From: Herbidospora yilanensis
Lineage (GTDB): Bacteria; Actinomycetota; Actinomycetes; Streptosporangiales; Streptosporangiaceae
Direction: 5' to 3'
Length of the DNA: 64,000 nucleotides
NCBI RefSeq assembly: GCF_001570565.1
Contig: NZ_BBXE01000024.1
Span: 6,653-70,652, forward strand
The notes below the pieces were generated by a model. The model searched no databases and was not told the origin of the DNA. It saw only the letters and a program-made list of their open reading frames with translations. Both the position numbers and the translations under genes were made by a program. Positions within the stretch are counted from its first letter, which is position 1, and the number at the start of each line of letters is the position of its first letter. Below, piece by piece: positions 25,220-34,108 of this stretch.

Positions 25220-26077
25220 TCAGATCAGGGCGGCTGCGGCGCTCTCCAGCGCCGCCAGGTGCTCGTCGACGGTGCGCAGCCCCGCGTTCATCGTGTTGAC
25301 GCTGACGTGGGTCGCGCCGTGGTCCCGCCACCGCCCGGCCACCTCGGCGAGCGCCTCCTGGTCGGGGGTCCACCGGAGGCGGCCGTCCATCCCGATGGCG
25401 GCCGGGTCGCGGCCCGCCTCGGCGGCGGCCCGCTCGACCGCCGCCTTCGCCTCCAACAGGCCGGGGCCCGGCTCCATCTGCGGGAACCAGCCGTCGGCGA
25501 GCCGCCCGGCCCTCCGGTACGCCGGGGCGGACTGCGCGCCGAACCAGACCGGGATCGGCCGTCGCACCGGCAGCGGGGCCAGCCCGGCGCCGGTCACCCG
25601 GTCGAACTCCCCGTCGAAGCTGAGCGAACGCTCCGTCCAGAGCCGCCGCATCAGCGCGACCTGCTCCTCGATCCGCCGGCCCCGGGTGGCGAAGTCCTGG
25701 CCGAGGGCCTCGTACTCCACCCGGTTCCAGCCGAGCCCCACCCCGAGCCGCAACCGGCCGCCGGTCAGCAGGTCGACCTCGGCCGCCTGCTTGGCCAGCA
25801 GCGCGGTCTGCCGCTGCGGCGCGATGATGATCGCGGACACCATCTCCAGCGAGGTCAGCGCGGCCAGGTAGCCGAACAGCACCATCGGCTCGTGGAAGGC
25901 GGTGTCCACGTCGTAGGGGCCCGCCCACCCCTGGTGGACGTCCGGATCGGCGCCCAGCACGTGGTCGTACGCCATCACGTGCCGGAACCCCAGTTCCTCC
26001 ACCCGCTGCCCGTAGGCGCGCACCGCGCCGACGTCGGGGCCGATCTCGGTCTGGGGGAAGACGACGCCGATCCGCAT
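25220..26077 (-). CDS. F420-type LLM oxidoreductase
   Basis: A 285-residue luciferase-like protein of the probable F420-dependent subgroup. It begins MRIGVVFPQTEIGPD and has QAAEVDLLTGGRLRLGVGLGWN and PVWFGAQSAPAYRRAGRLADGWFP. ATG 26077 follows GAAGGAG closely. The gene points the same way as the SARP but lies upstream of it with its own promoter, so it may mark the right border of the antibiotic cluster. A truncated relative of its first codons occurs at 57856. Substrate unknown. Confidence 0.85.
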   Translation of the reverse strand: MRIGVVFPQTEIGPDVGAVRAYGQRVEELGFRHVMAYDHVLGADPDVHQGWAGPYDVDTAFHEPMVLFGYLAALTSLEMVSAIIIAPQRQTALLAKQAAEVDLLTGGRLRLGVGLGWNRVEYEALGQDFATRGRRIEEQVALMRRLWTERSLSFDGEFDRVTGAGLAPLPVRRPIPVWFGAQSAPAYRRAGRLADGWFPQMEPGPGLLEAKAAVERAAAEAGRDPAAIGMDGRLRWTPDQEALAEVAGRWRDHGATHVSVNTMNAGLRTVDEHLAALESAAAALI

Positions 26078-26137
26078 GTCCGCTCCTTCGTATGGCCTGG
26101 TACCTGGCCTGGTACCGATCATCATTCCGCGATCGGG

Positions 26138-26647
26138 TCAGGCCATGCCCGCCAGCTTGTAGAGCACCAGCGACCCCGCGACCGCGACGTTGAGACTGGC
26201 GCCGGTCCCGATCATCGGGATCTCGACCACGTCGTCGAGCAGGTCGAGGGCCTCCGGCGGGATCCCGTCGTGTTCGTGCCCGAGGACGGCGACGGTCGGC
26301 CGCCGCGCCATCGGCAGGTCGGCCAGCCTGATCGCGTTCTCGGCCAGCTCGACCCCGAGCACGCTCGCCCCGGCCGCCCGCCGCTCCGCGAGCCACCGGA
26401 GCGGCCGCACCCAGTGGACGCAGGCCGGCTGCCGCAGCGTGTTCCCCCGGGCCAGCGCCTCGGGCACCCACGGCAGCCGGGGCACGGCCAGGCAGGCGCC
26501 CACCGCGTCACACGTGCGGAGCAGAGTTCCCAGGTTGACGCCGTGCAGGGGCCAGAGCGGGGCGGCGTACAGATGCCCGAGACATCGCGGCGGACGGCGG
26601 CGCCGTTGCCCGCGGAGATCCTTGGGGGTCCGCGTGCGGACGCTCAT
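26138..26647 (-). CDS. SpoU/TrmH-family RNA 2'-O-methyltransferase
   Basis: A 169-residue SPOUT methyltransferase. The three SpoU motifs are visible: NLGTLLRTCDAVGA, TVAVLGHEHDGIPPEAL and IPMIGTGASLNVAVAGSLVLY. The last forms the knot that binds S-adenosylmethionine. It has a short basic N-terminus and no separate RNA-binding domain. It is probably a tRNA or rRNA ribose methyltransferase; the target nucleotide cannot be told. It starts at ATG 26647, close to the N-terminus of the fold. Confidence 0.85.
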   Translation of the reverse strand: MSVRTRTPKDLRGQRRRRPPRCLGHLYAAPLWPLHGVNLGTLLRTCDAVGACLAVPRLPWVPEALARGNTLRQPACVHWVRPLRWLAERRAAGASVLGVELAENAIRLADLPMARRPTVAVLGHEHDGIPPEALDLLDDVVEIPMIGTGASLNVAVAGSLVLYKLAGMA

Positions 26648-26762
26648 GACATCGCGCGGCGCACTCCCGCGGTGGTGTGTTCATCCATGAGAAGGGCGCT
26701 TCATCGGCACGCCCGGGCCATCGAAGAAGGTCGGAACCCGACCGCCCGATCGTACCGAACCG

Positions 26763-26885
26763 TCATCGCCCGCGCACGACCACGATGGGGCAGGGGGCGA
26801 CGTGCGGCAGAGCCTGGCTGACCGACCACTCCATCGCCGGCACACCGGGCCGCAGCCCGTCGACCCCCACAACGATCATGGTGTC
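26763..26885 (-). pseudogene. Universal stress protein C-terminal fragment
   Basis: About 40 codons read DTMIVVGVDGLRPG...WSVSQALPHVAPCPIVVVRG before a TGA at 26763. The SVSQAL-HAPCPI-VV pattern is the C-terminus of UspA-type proteins. The rest of a normal 140-residue or 280-residue Usp is absent: just upstream a different frame codes a short unrelated-looking peptide ending at 26893. I read it as a remnant, though a small real gene cannot be excluded. Confidence 0.5.
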
Positions 26886-26985
26886 CACGTGATCACACGG
26901 AGTCGCGCACGCCGCCGAACTCCTCCTGGACCAGCCCGAAGACCCCGCGGACGGCGAGCGGCGGCCGCAGCGCCACGAGCACGCC

Positions 26986-27010
26986 GTGCCGTGCCGTGCG
27001 GTGCCGTGGT
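26986..27010. repeat. GTGCC pentanucleotide tandem run
   Basis: Five tandem pentamers (GTGCC, GTGCC, GTGCG, GTGCC, GTGGT) sit in the upstream region of the GH2 gene, 44-68 bases before its ATG. It is a small slippage-prone tract; no function is implied. Confidence 0.5.
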
Positions 27011-27053
27011 GCAATGTGATCGCTTCACGAGCCCCCACCTTTGGAGAGGCGCC

Positions 27054-29852
27054 ATGCGTACACGAGGAGTGCTCTTAGCCGTTCTGCTCGCGGTCCTGTT
27101 CACCGCCCAGCCCGCCCACGCGATCCCGGCGAAGACCCCGCCGTTGTCGACGCCGTGGACGAGCCAGGCCCTCACCGGCACACCCCTGCCCGACTACCCC
27201 CGCCCGCAGATGACCCGCCCCGACTGGCAGAACCTCAACGGGGAGTGGCAGCTCCGCCAGTCGGCCACCGACGACGCCCCGCAGTTCGGCGTCACGCTGC
27301 CCGAACGCGTCAATGTCCCGTTCGCCGTCGAGTCGGCCCTGTCGGGCGTCATGCGCCCGGCGAACGACAACCGCTACCACCTCTTCTACCGGCGTACCTT
27401 CACCGTCCCGCCGTCCTGGACGGGCCGGCGGGTGCAACTGCACTTCGGCGCGGTCGACTGGCAGGCGAGCGTCTGGGTCAACGGCCGTTCGATGGGCACC
27501 CACCGGGGCGGCTACGACCGCTTCGAGTTCGACGTCACCGACGCGCTCAACGGCGGCGTCAACGAACTCGTCGTCAAGGTGTACGACCCGACCGACTCGG
27601 CCCACAACGGCAGCCACCCGCTGATCGGCAAGCAGACCCGCACCCCGTCGAACATCTTCTACACCCCGGTCTCCGGCATCTGGCAGACCGTCTGGCTCGA
27701 ACCGACCCCCGCGGCCTCGATCTCCGGCGCCGACCTGTCCGCGAACCTGGCCGCCAACTCCCTGCGAGTCCGCGTCTCCACCAGGGGGAACGTGAACGGC
27801 CACACGGTGCTGGCCGAGGCCCTGAACGGCACGACCGTGGTCGGCACCGCCACCGGCGGTTTCGCCGAGTTCAGCGTCCCGGTCCCGAACGCCCGCCGCT
27901 GGACCCCCGACGACCCCTTCCTCTACAACCTGCGCCTGACCCTCCGGAACGCGGCGGGCCAGACCGTCGACCGGACGACCCACTACTTCGGCATGCGCGA
28001 GGTCGGCACCCGCCTGGTCAACGGCGTGCTGCGGCCGACCCTCAACGGCGAGTTCGTCTACCACCTCGGCACCCTCGACCAGGGCTACTGGCCCGACGGC
28101 CTCTACACCGCCCCCACCGACGCCGCCCTCGCCTTCGACCTGCAGAAGCACAAGGACCTCGGCTTCAACATGGTCCGCAAGCACATCAAGGTCGAACCCC
28201 AGCGCTGGTTCTACCACGCCGACCGCCTGGGCCTGCTGGTCTGGCAGGACATCCCGTCGATGACGGCCGCCAACAAGGACGTCTCGGCCTCGGCCGCCGC
28301 CCAGTTCGAGGCCGAGGCCCGCGAGATCGTCGACGAACACCGCAGCTCACCGGCGGTCGTCACGTACGTGCCGTTCAACGAGGGCTGGGGCGAGTGGAAC
28401 CTGGCCGACACGCGCCGCATCATCCAGAACCTCAAGAATCAGGACCCCACCCGCCTGGTCAACGGCCACAGCGGCTTCAACTGCTGCGCCAGCCTCGGCG
28501 ACCCCGGCAACGGCGACATGATCGACTGGCACGCCTACACGGGCCCGGACGCGCCTGACCCGTCCGCGACCCGGATCTCCATCCTCGGCGAGTTCGGCGG
28601 CCTGGGCCTGCGCACCCCCGGCCACGAGTACAGCCCGCACGGCGGCTTCTTCGCGTACGAACAGCAGTCCAGCGCCGCCCAGCTCAACGACCGCTACACC
28701 GGGATGGTCCGCGACCTGCGCGAACTCGTCGTGAAGAAGGGCCTCAGCGGTTCGGTCTACACCGAGATCACCGACCTGGAGGGCGAGTACAACGGCCTGC
28801 TGACCTACGACCGCCGCGTCCAGAAGGTCGACACCGCCCAGGTCCGCGCCGCCCACCAGTCGCTGCTGGCGCTGGCCGGGAACCAGAACGCGGCCCCCAA
28901 CCTGAAGATCGGCCACGTCCGCTCGTTCCGCGTCACGACGACCGGCCACACCGACCGCTACCTCCGCCACACGAACTCCCTGGCCCGCACCGACGTGCTG
29001 ACGACCGGAAGCGGGGACGGCCCCCGCCAGGACGCCTCCTTCCGCACCGTCCCCGGCCTGTCCGACCCGCGCTGCTACTCCTTCGAGTCGGTCAACCTCC
29101 CCGGCCGTTACCTCCGGCACGCCAACTCGATCGTCCGCCTCGACCCCGACACCGGCGGCCCCTTCGCCGCCGACGCGACCTGGTGCTCCCGCCCCGGCCT
29201 GTCCGGCGGCGGCACCTCGTTCGAGTCGGCCAACTTCCCCGGCGCCTACCTGCGCCACCACGCCGACAACGTCTACCTGGCCCGCGCGAGCGGCCCCAAC
29301 CCCTTCGACGGCGGCGCCGCCTTCACCGCCGACGCGACCTGGGACGTGTCGGCCCCCGCCCTGTGGCGCAGCGGCACGATCCTCCCCGTGGACGTGCGCC
29401 GCTCACTCCAGGTCCAGACCTGGGGCTTCACCAACCGCTACCTGCGGCACGCCGACAGCCTCGGCTTCACGGAGGTCGTCGACGCCGGGAGCGGCACCCT
29501 GCTCAAGAACGACGCGACGTGGACGATCCGGCGCGGCCTGGCCGACACCAGTTGCTACTCGCTGGAGTCGGTGAACTTCCCGGGACGGTACCTGCGGCAC
29601 GCCGCCTCCCGGGCGCGGATGGACGCCGACGACGGCAGCGGCCTGTTCGCCCAGGACGCGACGTGGTGCGCGCGGCCCGGCCTGCAGGGCGGCGGAGTGA
29701 CCCTGGAGTCGATCAACTATCCGGGCTCCTACCTGCGCCACTTCGACGCCCAGGTGTGGTCGGCGAACGGCACGGGCGGCACCTGGAACCGCCCCCAGAC
29801 CCTGACGGCCGACAGCACGTGGAACCTGGCGGCCCCCTGGGCGCCGCAGTGA
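27054..29852 (+). CDS. Secreted glycoside hydrolase family 2 enzyme with tandem AbfB-like modules
   Basis: A 932-residue secreted protein. A signal peptide (residues 1-23, ending AHA) precedes the GH2 sugar-binding jelly roll (WQNLNGEWQL...RRTFTVPPSW...LHFGAVDWQASVWVNG), the Ig-like domain and the TIM barrel. The acid/base is Glu443 in FNEGWGEW and the likely nucleophile Glu513 in ILGEFGG. From about residue 625 two copies of an AbfB-type (CBM42-like) beta-trefoil follow, each with YLRH repeats (RYLRHTNSL, RYLRHANSI, AYLRHHADN; RYLRHADSL, RYLRHAASR, SYLRHFDAQ). Such modules bind arabinofuranose side chains, so the substrate is probably a plant arabinan or decorated hemicellulose. GGAGAGG precedes the ATG. 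Confidence 0.9.
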   Translation: MRTRGVLLAVLLAVLFTAQPAHAIPAKTPPLSTPWTSQALTGTPLPDYPRPQMTRPDWQNLNGEWQLRQSATDDAPQFGVTLPERVNVPFAVESALSGVMRPANDNRYHLFYRRTFTVPPSWTGRRVQLHFGAVDWQASVWVNGRSMGTHRGGYDRFEFDVTDALNGGVNELVVKVYDPTDSAHNGSHPLIGKQTRTPSNIFYTPVSGIWQTVWLEPTPAASISGADLSANLAANSLRVRVSTRGNVNGHTVLAEALNGTTVVGTATGGFAEFSVPVPNARRWTPDDPFLYNLRLTLRNAAGQTVDRTTHYFGMREVGTRLVNGVLRPTLNGEFVYHLGTLDQGYWPDGLYTAPTDAALAFDLQKHKDLGFNMVRKHIKVEPQRWFYHADRLGLLVWQDIPSMTAANKDVSASAAAQFEAEAREIVDEHRSSPAVVTYVPFNEGWGEWNLADTRRIIQNLKNQDPTRLVNGHSGFNCCASLGDPGNGDMIDWHAYTGPDAPDPSATRISILGEFGGLGLRTPGHEYSPHGGFFAYEQQSSAAQLNDRYTGMVRDLRELVVKKGLSGSVYTEITDLEGEYNGLLTYDRRVQKVDTAQVRAAHQSLLALAGNQNAAPNLKIGHVRSFRVTTTGHTDRYLRHTNSLARTDVLTTGSGDGPRQDASFRTVPGLSDPRCYSFESVNLPGRYLRHANSIVRLDPDTGGPFAADATWCSRPGLSGGGTSFESANFPGAYLRHHADNVYLARASGPNPFDGGAAFTADATWDVSAPALWRSGTILPVDVRRSLQVQTWGFTNRYLRHADSLGFTEVVDAGSGTLLKNDATWTIRRGLADTSCYSLESVNFPGRYLRHAASRARMDADDGSGLFAQDATWCARPGLQGGGVTLESINYPGSYLRHFDAQVWSANGTGGTWNRPQTLTADSTWNLAAPWAPQ

Positions 29853-29857
29853 CGTGA

Positions 29858-29888
29858 GAGGGCCTCCCGGCGACGCCGGGAGGCCCTC
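29858..29888. terminator. Hairpin between convergent GH2 and SRPBCC genes
   Basis: A perfect 14-base-pair stem (29858-29871 with 29875-29888) with a 3-base loop starts five bases after the GH2 stop and ends just before the stop of the convergent SRPBCC gene. No clear T-tract follows, as is common in actinomycetes. It can serve both directions. Confidence 0.75.
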
Positions 29889-29892
29889 GCCG

Positions 29893-30312
29893 TCAGGCGC
29901 CGAGCGTCCGCCGCAGCGCGTCGAGGCCCCCGCTCAGCACCCGGTGGACGACGGCGACCGCCTCCTCCTCGGTGACCCCCTCCGGGGTGAAACAACCCGT
30001 CCACTCCACGCGGGACCTCTCCGGTTCGCCGGGAACCTCGTGGACGGCGATGGTGGCGCGGTAGTCCCGCACCGGCAGGGGCGGCTCGGGAGCGGAGTAG
30101 CCATAGGTGCGGCCCCGCTCGTCGAAGTGCTGGAGGCGCTCGACGATGACGACGCCGTCCTTGGTGGTGACCCGGCGCACGCGGCCCCCTTCGAGGAGTT
30201 CGCCGCCCGTGATGGAGGGCAGCCAGTCGGGTAAGGAGCCGAAGCCGCCGATGAGCCCCCAGACGCGGTCGGGGGAGGCGGCGAGGTCGGCGGACGCGGT
30301 CGTGCTGGCCAT
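29893..30312 (-). CDS. SRPBCC (polyketide cyclase/Bet v1-like) protein
   Basis: A 139-residue START/SRPBCC-fold protein (VWGLIGGFGSLPDWLPSI...VTTKDGVVIVERLQHFDERGRTYGYS...VEWTGCFTPEGVTEEEAVAVVHRVLSGGLDALRR). This subgroup is the stress-type polyketide_cyc2 family, common in actinomycetes and mostly of unknown function. ATG 30312 has AGGAG before it. The frame continues upstream without a stop into a decayed gene, so the ATG and its ribosome site decide the start. Confidence 0.8.
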   Translation of the reverse strand: MASTTASADLAASPDRVWGLIGGFGSLPDWLPSITGGELLEGGRVRRVTTKDGVVIVERLQHFDERGRTYGYSAPEPPLPVRDYRATIAVHEVPGEPERSRVEWTGCFTPEGVTEEEAVAVVHRVLSGGLDALRRTLGA

Positions 30313-30335
30313 GGTGGTCTCCTGTGTCTCTCCGC

Positions 30336-30655
30336 TCGGGCCCGGGTACCAGGCCGGCCCGAGTGCCCGCGGCGTGCCGGTGCCCCGGCCGCCGAACATG
30401 GTGTCGTACTGCGACTCGTAACCGACCGAACCCGACTCGTCCACCCTGAACGGGGCTGTGGGCGACCCGCCGAAGGCGAGGTACGAGTAGCCGCCGGGGG
30501 ACAGCCGCAGAGTGTGGGGCGTCCGGGTCTCCCGCCGGCCCGCCCGGCCACGCCGAAGTGGGTGGAGGCGACCGCCGTGGCGTCGACGGTGACCGGCAGC
30601 CCGGTGGTGGTCACCGTGGTGGTGCCCGTGCCGGAGAGGCGGGCCGATATTTCAT
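30336..30655 (-). pseudogene. Frameshifted remnant of a secreted-protein-like gene
   Basis: Two adjoining frames on the minus strand read like one protein. The first gives ISARLSGTGTTTVTTTG followed by VTVDATAVASTHFGV. After a shift near 30535 the other gives TPHTLRLSPGGYSYLAFGG and VDESGSVGYESQYDTMFGG. The Gly/Thr-rich beta-strand style suggests the C-terminus of an extracellular protein. No start or complete domain remains. The second frame runs into the SRPBCC frame. I do not recognise the family for certain. Confidence 0.45.
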
Positions 30656-30680
30656 GCACTACCTATAGAGAATAAGGGGA

Positions 30681-30713
30681 TTGACAACCCCTAATACCTA
30701 CTTGAATAGTAGG
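30681..30713 (+). promoter_or_regulatory. Promoter and palindrome upstream of the region-3 importer operon
   Basis: A perfect minus-35 TTGACA lies at 30681-30686. An inverted repeat CCTACT (30697-30702) and AGTAGG (30708-30713) with a 5-base centre follows and would cover the minus-10 area, ending four bases before ATG 30718. A repressor bound there would block transcription. The ACCTAC half resembles elements at 47186, 53846 and 54948. A transcript start so near the ATG may be nearly leaderless. Confidence 0.5.
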
Positions 30714-30717
30714 CATC

Positions 30718-32322
30718 ATGGATCTCCCCGGTAACGCCACCCTCGACCGCCTTCCCGGCCTGTCCCGACGTGTCTTCATCGGAGGGACGGCCCTGACCGC
30801 CCTCCTGGCCGCCTGCGGTACCGGGACGACCACCACTCAAAGTCCCGCCCAGACCCAGCCCACCGCCCAGCCCTCCCAGGTGCCCAGGCGCGGCGGGATC
30901 CTCAAGGCGGGGTCGCCGCCGCCGCCGACCAAGGTCGACCCCGTCACCATGTACGACGGCACGGCGATCGCCATCACGCAACTGGTGGCCGACTACCTCA
31001 TCTGGCTCGAGAAGGACTTCACGCTCGTGCCGCGCCTGGCCGAGAAGTGGGAGAGCTCCGACGGCGGCAGGACCTGGGTGTTCACGATCCGGCAGGGTGT
31101 CGTCTTCTCCGACGGCACCCCGCTGGACGCCGAGACCGTCAAGGTCTCGTTCGACCGCCTGCTCGACCCCGACTCCAAGTCGGCCGCCCTGTCGGCCTTT
31201 GACGGCGTGCTCAAGGAGGGCGGCGTCGCCGCCACCGACGCGGGCACCGTCACGTTCACGCTGGAGCGGGCCTTCTCCGACTTCCCCTACCTTGTCTCGG
31301 CCGGCAACTACAACGCGCTCATCCTGAAGAAGGACTACGCGAGCGGTGGCGACATCATCGGCACCGGCCCCTTCACCCTCACCACATACGACGCGTCGAC
31401 CGGCGCCACCCTCACCCGCAACCCGAAGTACTGGCAGCAGGATCGGCCCTACCTCGACGGCGTCGAGATCCGCTTCTACGCCGACGACCAGGCCGACCTG
31501 CTCGCCCTGCAAAGCGGCGAGATCGACGCCCAGATCCTCAGCCGCCCGCAGCTCGTCGGCCCGCTCAAGGGCGCCGGTGACATCGTGGTCGACCAGGTGC
31601 CCGGCACCGGCCTGACCGCCTTCACGCTCCGCGTCGACCAGCCGCCGTTCGACCGCAAGGAGAACCGCCAGGCCGTCGCGTACGCCCTCGACCGCCCCGG
31701 CGTGAACACCACGATCTACGACGGCGTCGGCGCGCTCGGCAACGACCACCTGTTCGCCGCGCTGTTCCCGGCCGCGCCGGCCGACCTCCCGCAGCGGGCC
31801 AAGGACCCGGCCAAGGTCGCCGAACTGCTCGGTGGGCGGAAGCTCAGCTTCGCGCTGACCTTCGACCCGCCCGGCAAGGACCTCGCGCTCACCATCCAGG
31901 CCCAGCTCAAGGAGGTGGGCATCGAGGTCGAGCTCGACCAGCGCACCTCCGCCGACTTCTACGGCGGCGACCAGGAGAAGGACACCCCGTGGTTGTTCAC
32001 CTCGGCCAACCTGGTCGGCTGGGCGGGCCGCGCGGTGCCGAGCCAGTTCATCGTCCCGATGGTCATCAGCGACGGCGTCTGGAACGGCTCCAAGTACGCC
32101 AACCCGGCCCTCGATGAGGCGGCCCGCGCCTACGACGCGGCCACGACCGACGAGGAGCGGCGGGCCCAGGCGGCCATCATCGCCGGGGCGCTGCACGAGG
32201 ACGTGCCGGTGATCATCTCCGTCTGGTCGGGCACCGTCCGGGCCTACAACGGCGCGAAGGTCGCCGGTGTCGCGGCCCACCCGTCGAGCTACGTCGACTT
32301 CAGCGAGGTCACGGTCCTGTGA
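30718..32322 (+). CDS. Family-5 substrate-binding lipoprotein, probable Tat substrate
   Basis: A 534-residue binding protein. The N-terminus has a twin-arginine motif SRRVFIGG (16-23) and a lipobox LAAC with Cys33, so it is probably exported folded and lipidated. The body has the DppA-type YLIWLEKDFTLVPRLAEKWE and FTIRQGVVFSDGTPLDAETVKVSFDRL. It is the first gene of an eight-gene operon and its stop overlaps the GTG of the first permease. Ligand unknown; the operon context (oxygenase, DUF427) argues for a small organic compound rather than peptides. Confidence 0.92.
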   Translation: MDLPGNATLDRLPGLSRRVFIGGTALTALLAACGTGTTTTQSPAQTQPTAQPSQVPRRGGILKAGSPPPPTKVDPVTMYDGTAIAITQLVADYLIWLEKDFTLVPRLAEKWESSDGGRTWVFTIRQGVVFSDGTPLDAETVKVSFDRLLDPDSKSAALSAFDGVLKEGGVAATDAGTVTFTLERAFSDFPYLVSAGNYNALILKKDYASGGDIIGTGPFTLTTYDASTGATLTRNPKYWQQDRPYLDGVEIRFYADDQADLLALQSGEIDAQILSRPQLVGPLKGAGDIVVDQVPGTGLTAFTLRVDQPPFDRKENRQAVAYALDRPGVNTTIYDGVGALGNDHLFAALFPAAPADLPQRAKDPAKVAELLGGRKLSFALTFDPPGKDLALTIQAQLKEVGIEVELDQRTSADFYGGDQEKDTPWLFTSANLVGWAGRAVPSQFIVPMVISDGVWNGSKYANPALDEAARAYDAATTDEERRAQAAIIAGALHEDVPVIISVWSGTVRAYNGAKVAGVAAHPSSYVDFSEVTVL

Positions 32323-33275
32323 GGGGCTTCCTGCTGCGCCGCGCCGCGACCGTGCCGCTCACGCTGCTCGGGGTGTCGCTCCTGGTGTTCGCCGCCACGG
32401 AGCTGGTGCCCGGCGACGTGGCGCGCATCATCCTGGGGCGCGAGGCGAGCCAGGCGTCGGTCCAGGCGTTGCGGGACGAACTCGGCCTCGACCGGCCCTG
32501 GTTTCAGCGCTACGCCGACTGGCTGGGCGGCTTCCTCACCGGCGACTGGGGGACGTCGTACACGCTCGGCGTGCCCGTCCAGGACCTGGTGGTCAGCCGT
32601 CTGGGCCAGTCGCTGCTGCTGGCCGGAGTCGCGTTCACGGTGCTCGCGCCGGTAGCGGTGGGCCTGGGACTGTGGGCCGGGGTACGGCACGACCGGGCCG
32701 CCGACCGGGTGATCAGCGTCGGTGGGCTGGCCTTCGGCGCGGTGCCCGAGTTCGTCACCGGGGTCGTCCTCCTGGTGGTGTTCGCGGTGAACCTGCGCTG
32801 GTTCCCCTCCGGCGCCCAGGCGCCCGAGGGGTCGGGGCCGCTGACCGTCCTGTGGCACCTGGCCCTGCCCGCCTTGTCGCTGGTGCTGCTGTGCACCGGG
32901 TACGTCGCCCGGCACGTCCGCGCCGGAACCGCCGTCTCGGTGGAGAGCGCCTACGCGCGCGCCGCCGAGCTGCGTGGGCTGACACGCGGCCAGGTGGTGC
33001 GGCGGCACGTGCTGCGCAACTCGACCGTCCCGGCGGCGAGCGCGCTGGGCGTGCAGCTCCAGTTCCTGCTCGGCGGGCTGGTGTCGGTGGAGCTGCTGTT
33101 CGGCTACCCCGGCATCGGAGCGCTGCTGCTGCAGTCGGCGGTCGACAAGGACCTGCCGGTGCTGCAGTCGGCGGCGATGGTGCTCGGGCTGCTCTACATG
33201 GTGATCGTGCTGGGCGCCGACGTGGCGTACCGGCTGCTCGATCCGCGGGTCCGGCTCGGGGCGGTGGCCTCGTGA
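32319..33275 (+). CDS. ABC transporter permease, DppB type
   Basis: A 318-residue permease with an N-terminal membrane segment (LTLLGVSLLVFAATELVPGDV) and the DppB EAA loop near YARAAELRGLTRGQVVRRHVLRNS. The start is GTG 32319, overlapping the TGA of the binding protein. It forms the channel with the next gene product. Confidence 0.92.
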   Translation: MRGFLLRRAATVPLTLLGVSLLVFAATELVPGDVARIILGREASQASVQALRDELGLDRPWFQRYADWLGGFLTGDWGTSYTLGVPVQDLVVSRLGQSLLLAGVAFTVLAPVAVGLGLWAGVRHDRAADRVISVGGLAFGAVPEFVTGVVLLVVFAVNLRWFPSGAQAPEGSGPLTVLWHLALPALSLVLLCTGYVARHVRAGTAVSVESAYARAAELRGLTRGQVVRRHVLRNSTVPAASALGVQLQFLLGGLVSVELLFGYPGIGALLLQSAVDKDLPVLQSAAMVLGLLYMVIVLGADVAYRLLDPRVRLGAVAS

Positions 33276-34108
33276 GCGCGGCGGGCGTCACCGCCACCCG
33301 GGTGGTCACCCGGCCCCGCAGGCGGTTCCGGGTCGCGCTGGGCGCCGGGGTCGCGCTCATCGCGGCCTGGACCGTCGTCGCGGTGTGCTGGCCGGTGCTG
33401 GCGCCGTTCGACCCGGAGGCGCAGGACCCGCTGTCGCGTTTCCTCGCCCCGGGCGGCGCCCACCTGCTGGGCACCGACCAATTCGGGCGCGACGTGTTGT
33501 CCCGGATGCTCGCGGGGGCGCGCCCGGTCCTCCAGGTGGCGCCGTTCGCGACCGCGCTCGGCGTGCTGCTCGGCACGGCGATCGGGCTGGTGGCCGGGAC
33601 GCTGGGCGGGATCATCGACGAGATCGTCATGCGCGTCCTGGACGCCGTCGCCATCTTCCCGGCCATCATCGCGACCGTGTTGTTCGTGGCGCTGGCGGGC
33701 CGGTCGGTCACGGTGATGGTGCTGGTCATCGCGGGCGCGTTCACGCCGATCGTGGCCCGCAGCGTACGGGCGGCCACACTGGTCGAACGTGAGAAGGCCT
33801 ACGTGGAGGCGGCCCGGCTCAGAGGCGGCTCCACGATCCGGGAGATCCTGCCCAACATCGGCCCGACCGTCCTGGTGGAGGCCACCTCCCGGTTCGGCGA
33901 CGCCATCTTCGCGGCGGCCACCCTGTCCTTCCTCGGCCTCGGCCAGCCGCCGGGCTCCCCCGACTGGGGCGCCTCGGTGTCGGACAACCGGCTCTGGCTG
34001 ACCAACGCCCCCTGGACGGTGCTCGCGCCCGCCCTGGCCATCGCCTCCCTCGTGATCGGCATCGCACTGACCGCCGACTCCCTGCGCGGACGGCGGGAGC
34101 GGTCATGA
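33272..34108 (+). CDS. ABC transporter permease, DppC type
   Basis: A 278-residue permease starting at GTG 33272 inside the previous stop (GTGA). It shows the DppC entry HLLGTDQFGRDVLSRMLAGAR and the EAA loop KAYVEAARLRGGSTIREILPNI. Its TGA overlaps the ATG of the ATPase gene. Confidence 0.92.
   Translation: MSAAGVTATRVVTRPRRRFRVALGAGVALIAAWTVVAVCWPVLAPFDPEAQDPLSRFLAPGGAHLLGTDQFGRDVLSRMLAGARPVLQVAPFATALGVLLGTAIGLVAGTLGGIIDEIVMRVLDAVAIFPAIIATVLFVALAGRSVTVMVLVIAGAFTPIVARSVRAATLVEREKAYVEAARLRGGSTIREILPNIGPTVLVEATSRFGDAIFAAATLSFLGLGQPPGSPDWGASVSDNRLWLTNAPWTVLAPALAIASLVIGIALTADSLRGRRERS

Noticed and set aside
30691-32280. A 529-codon open frame antisense to the binding-lipoprotein gene
   Set aside because: It mirrors a well-supported lipoprotein and has no recognisable motif or ribosome site.
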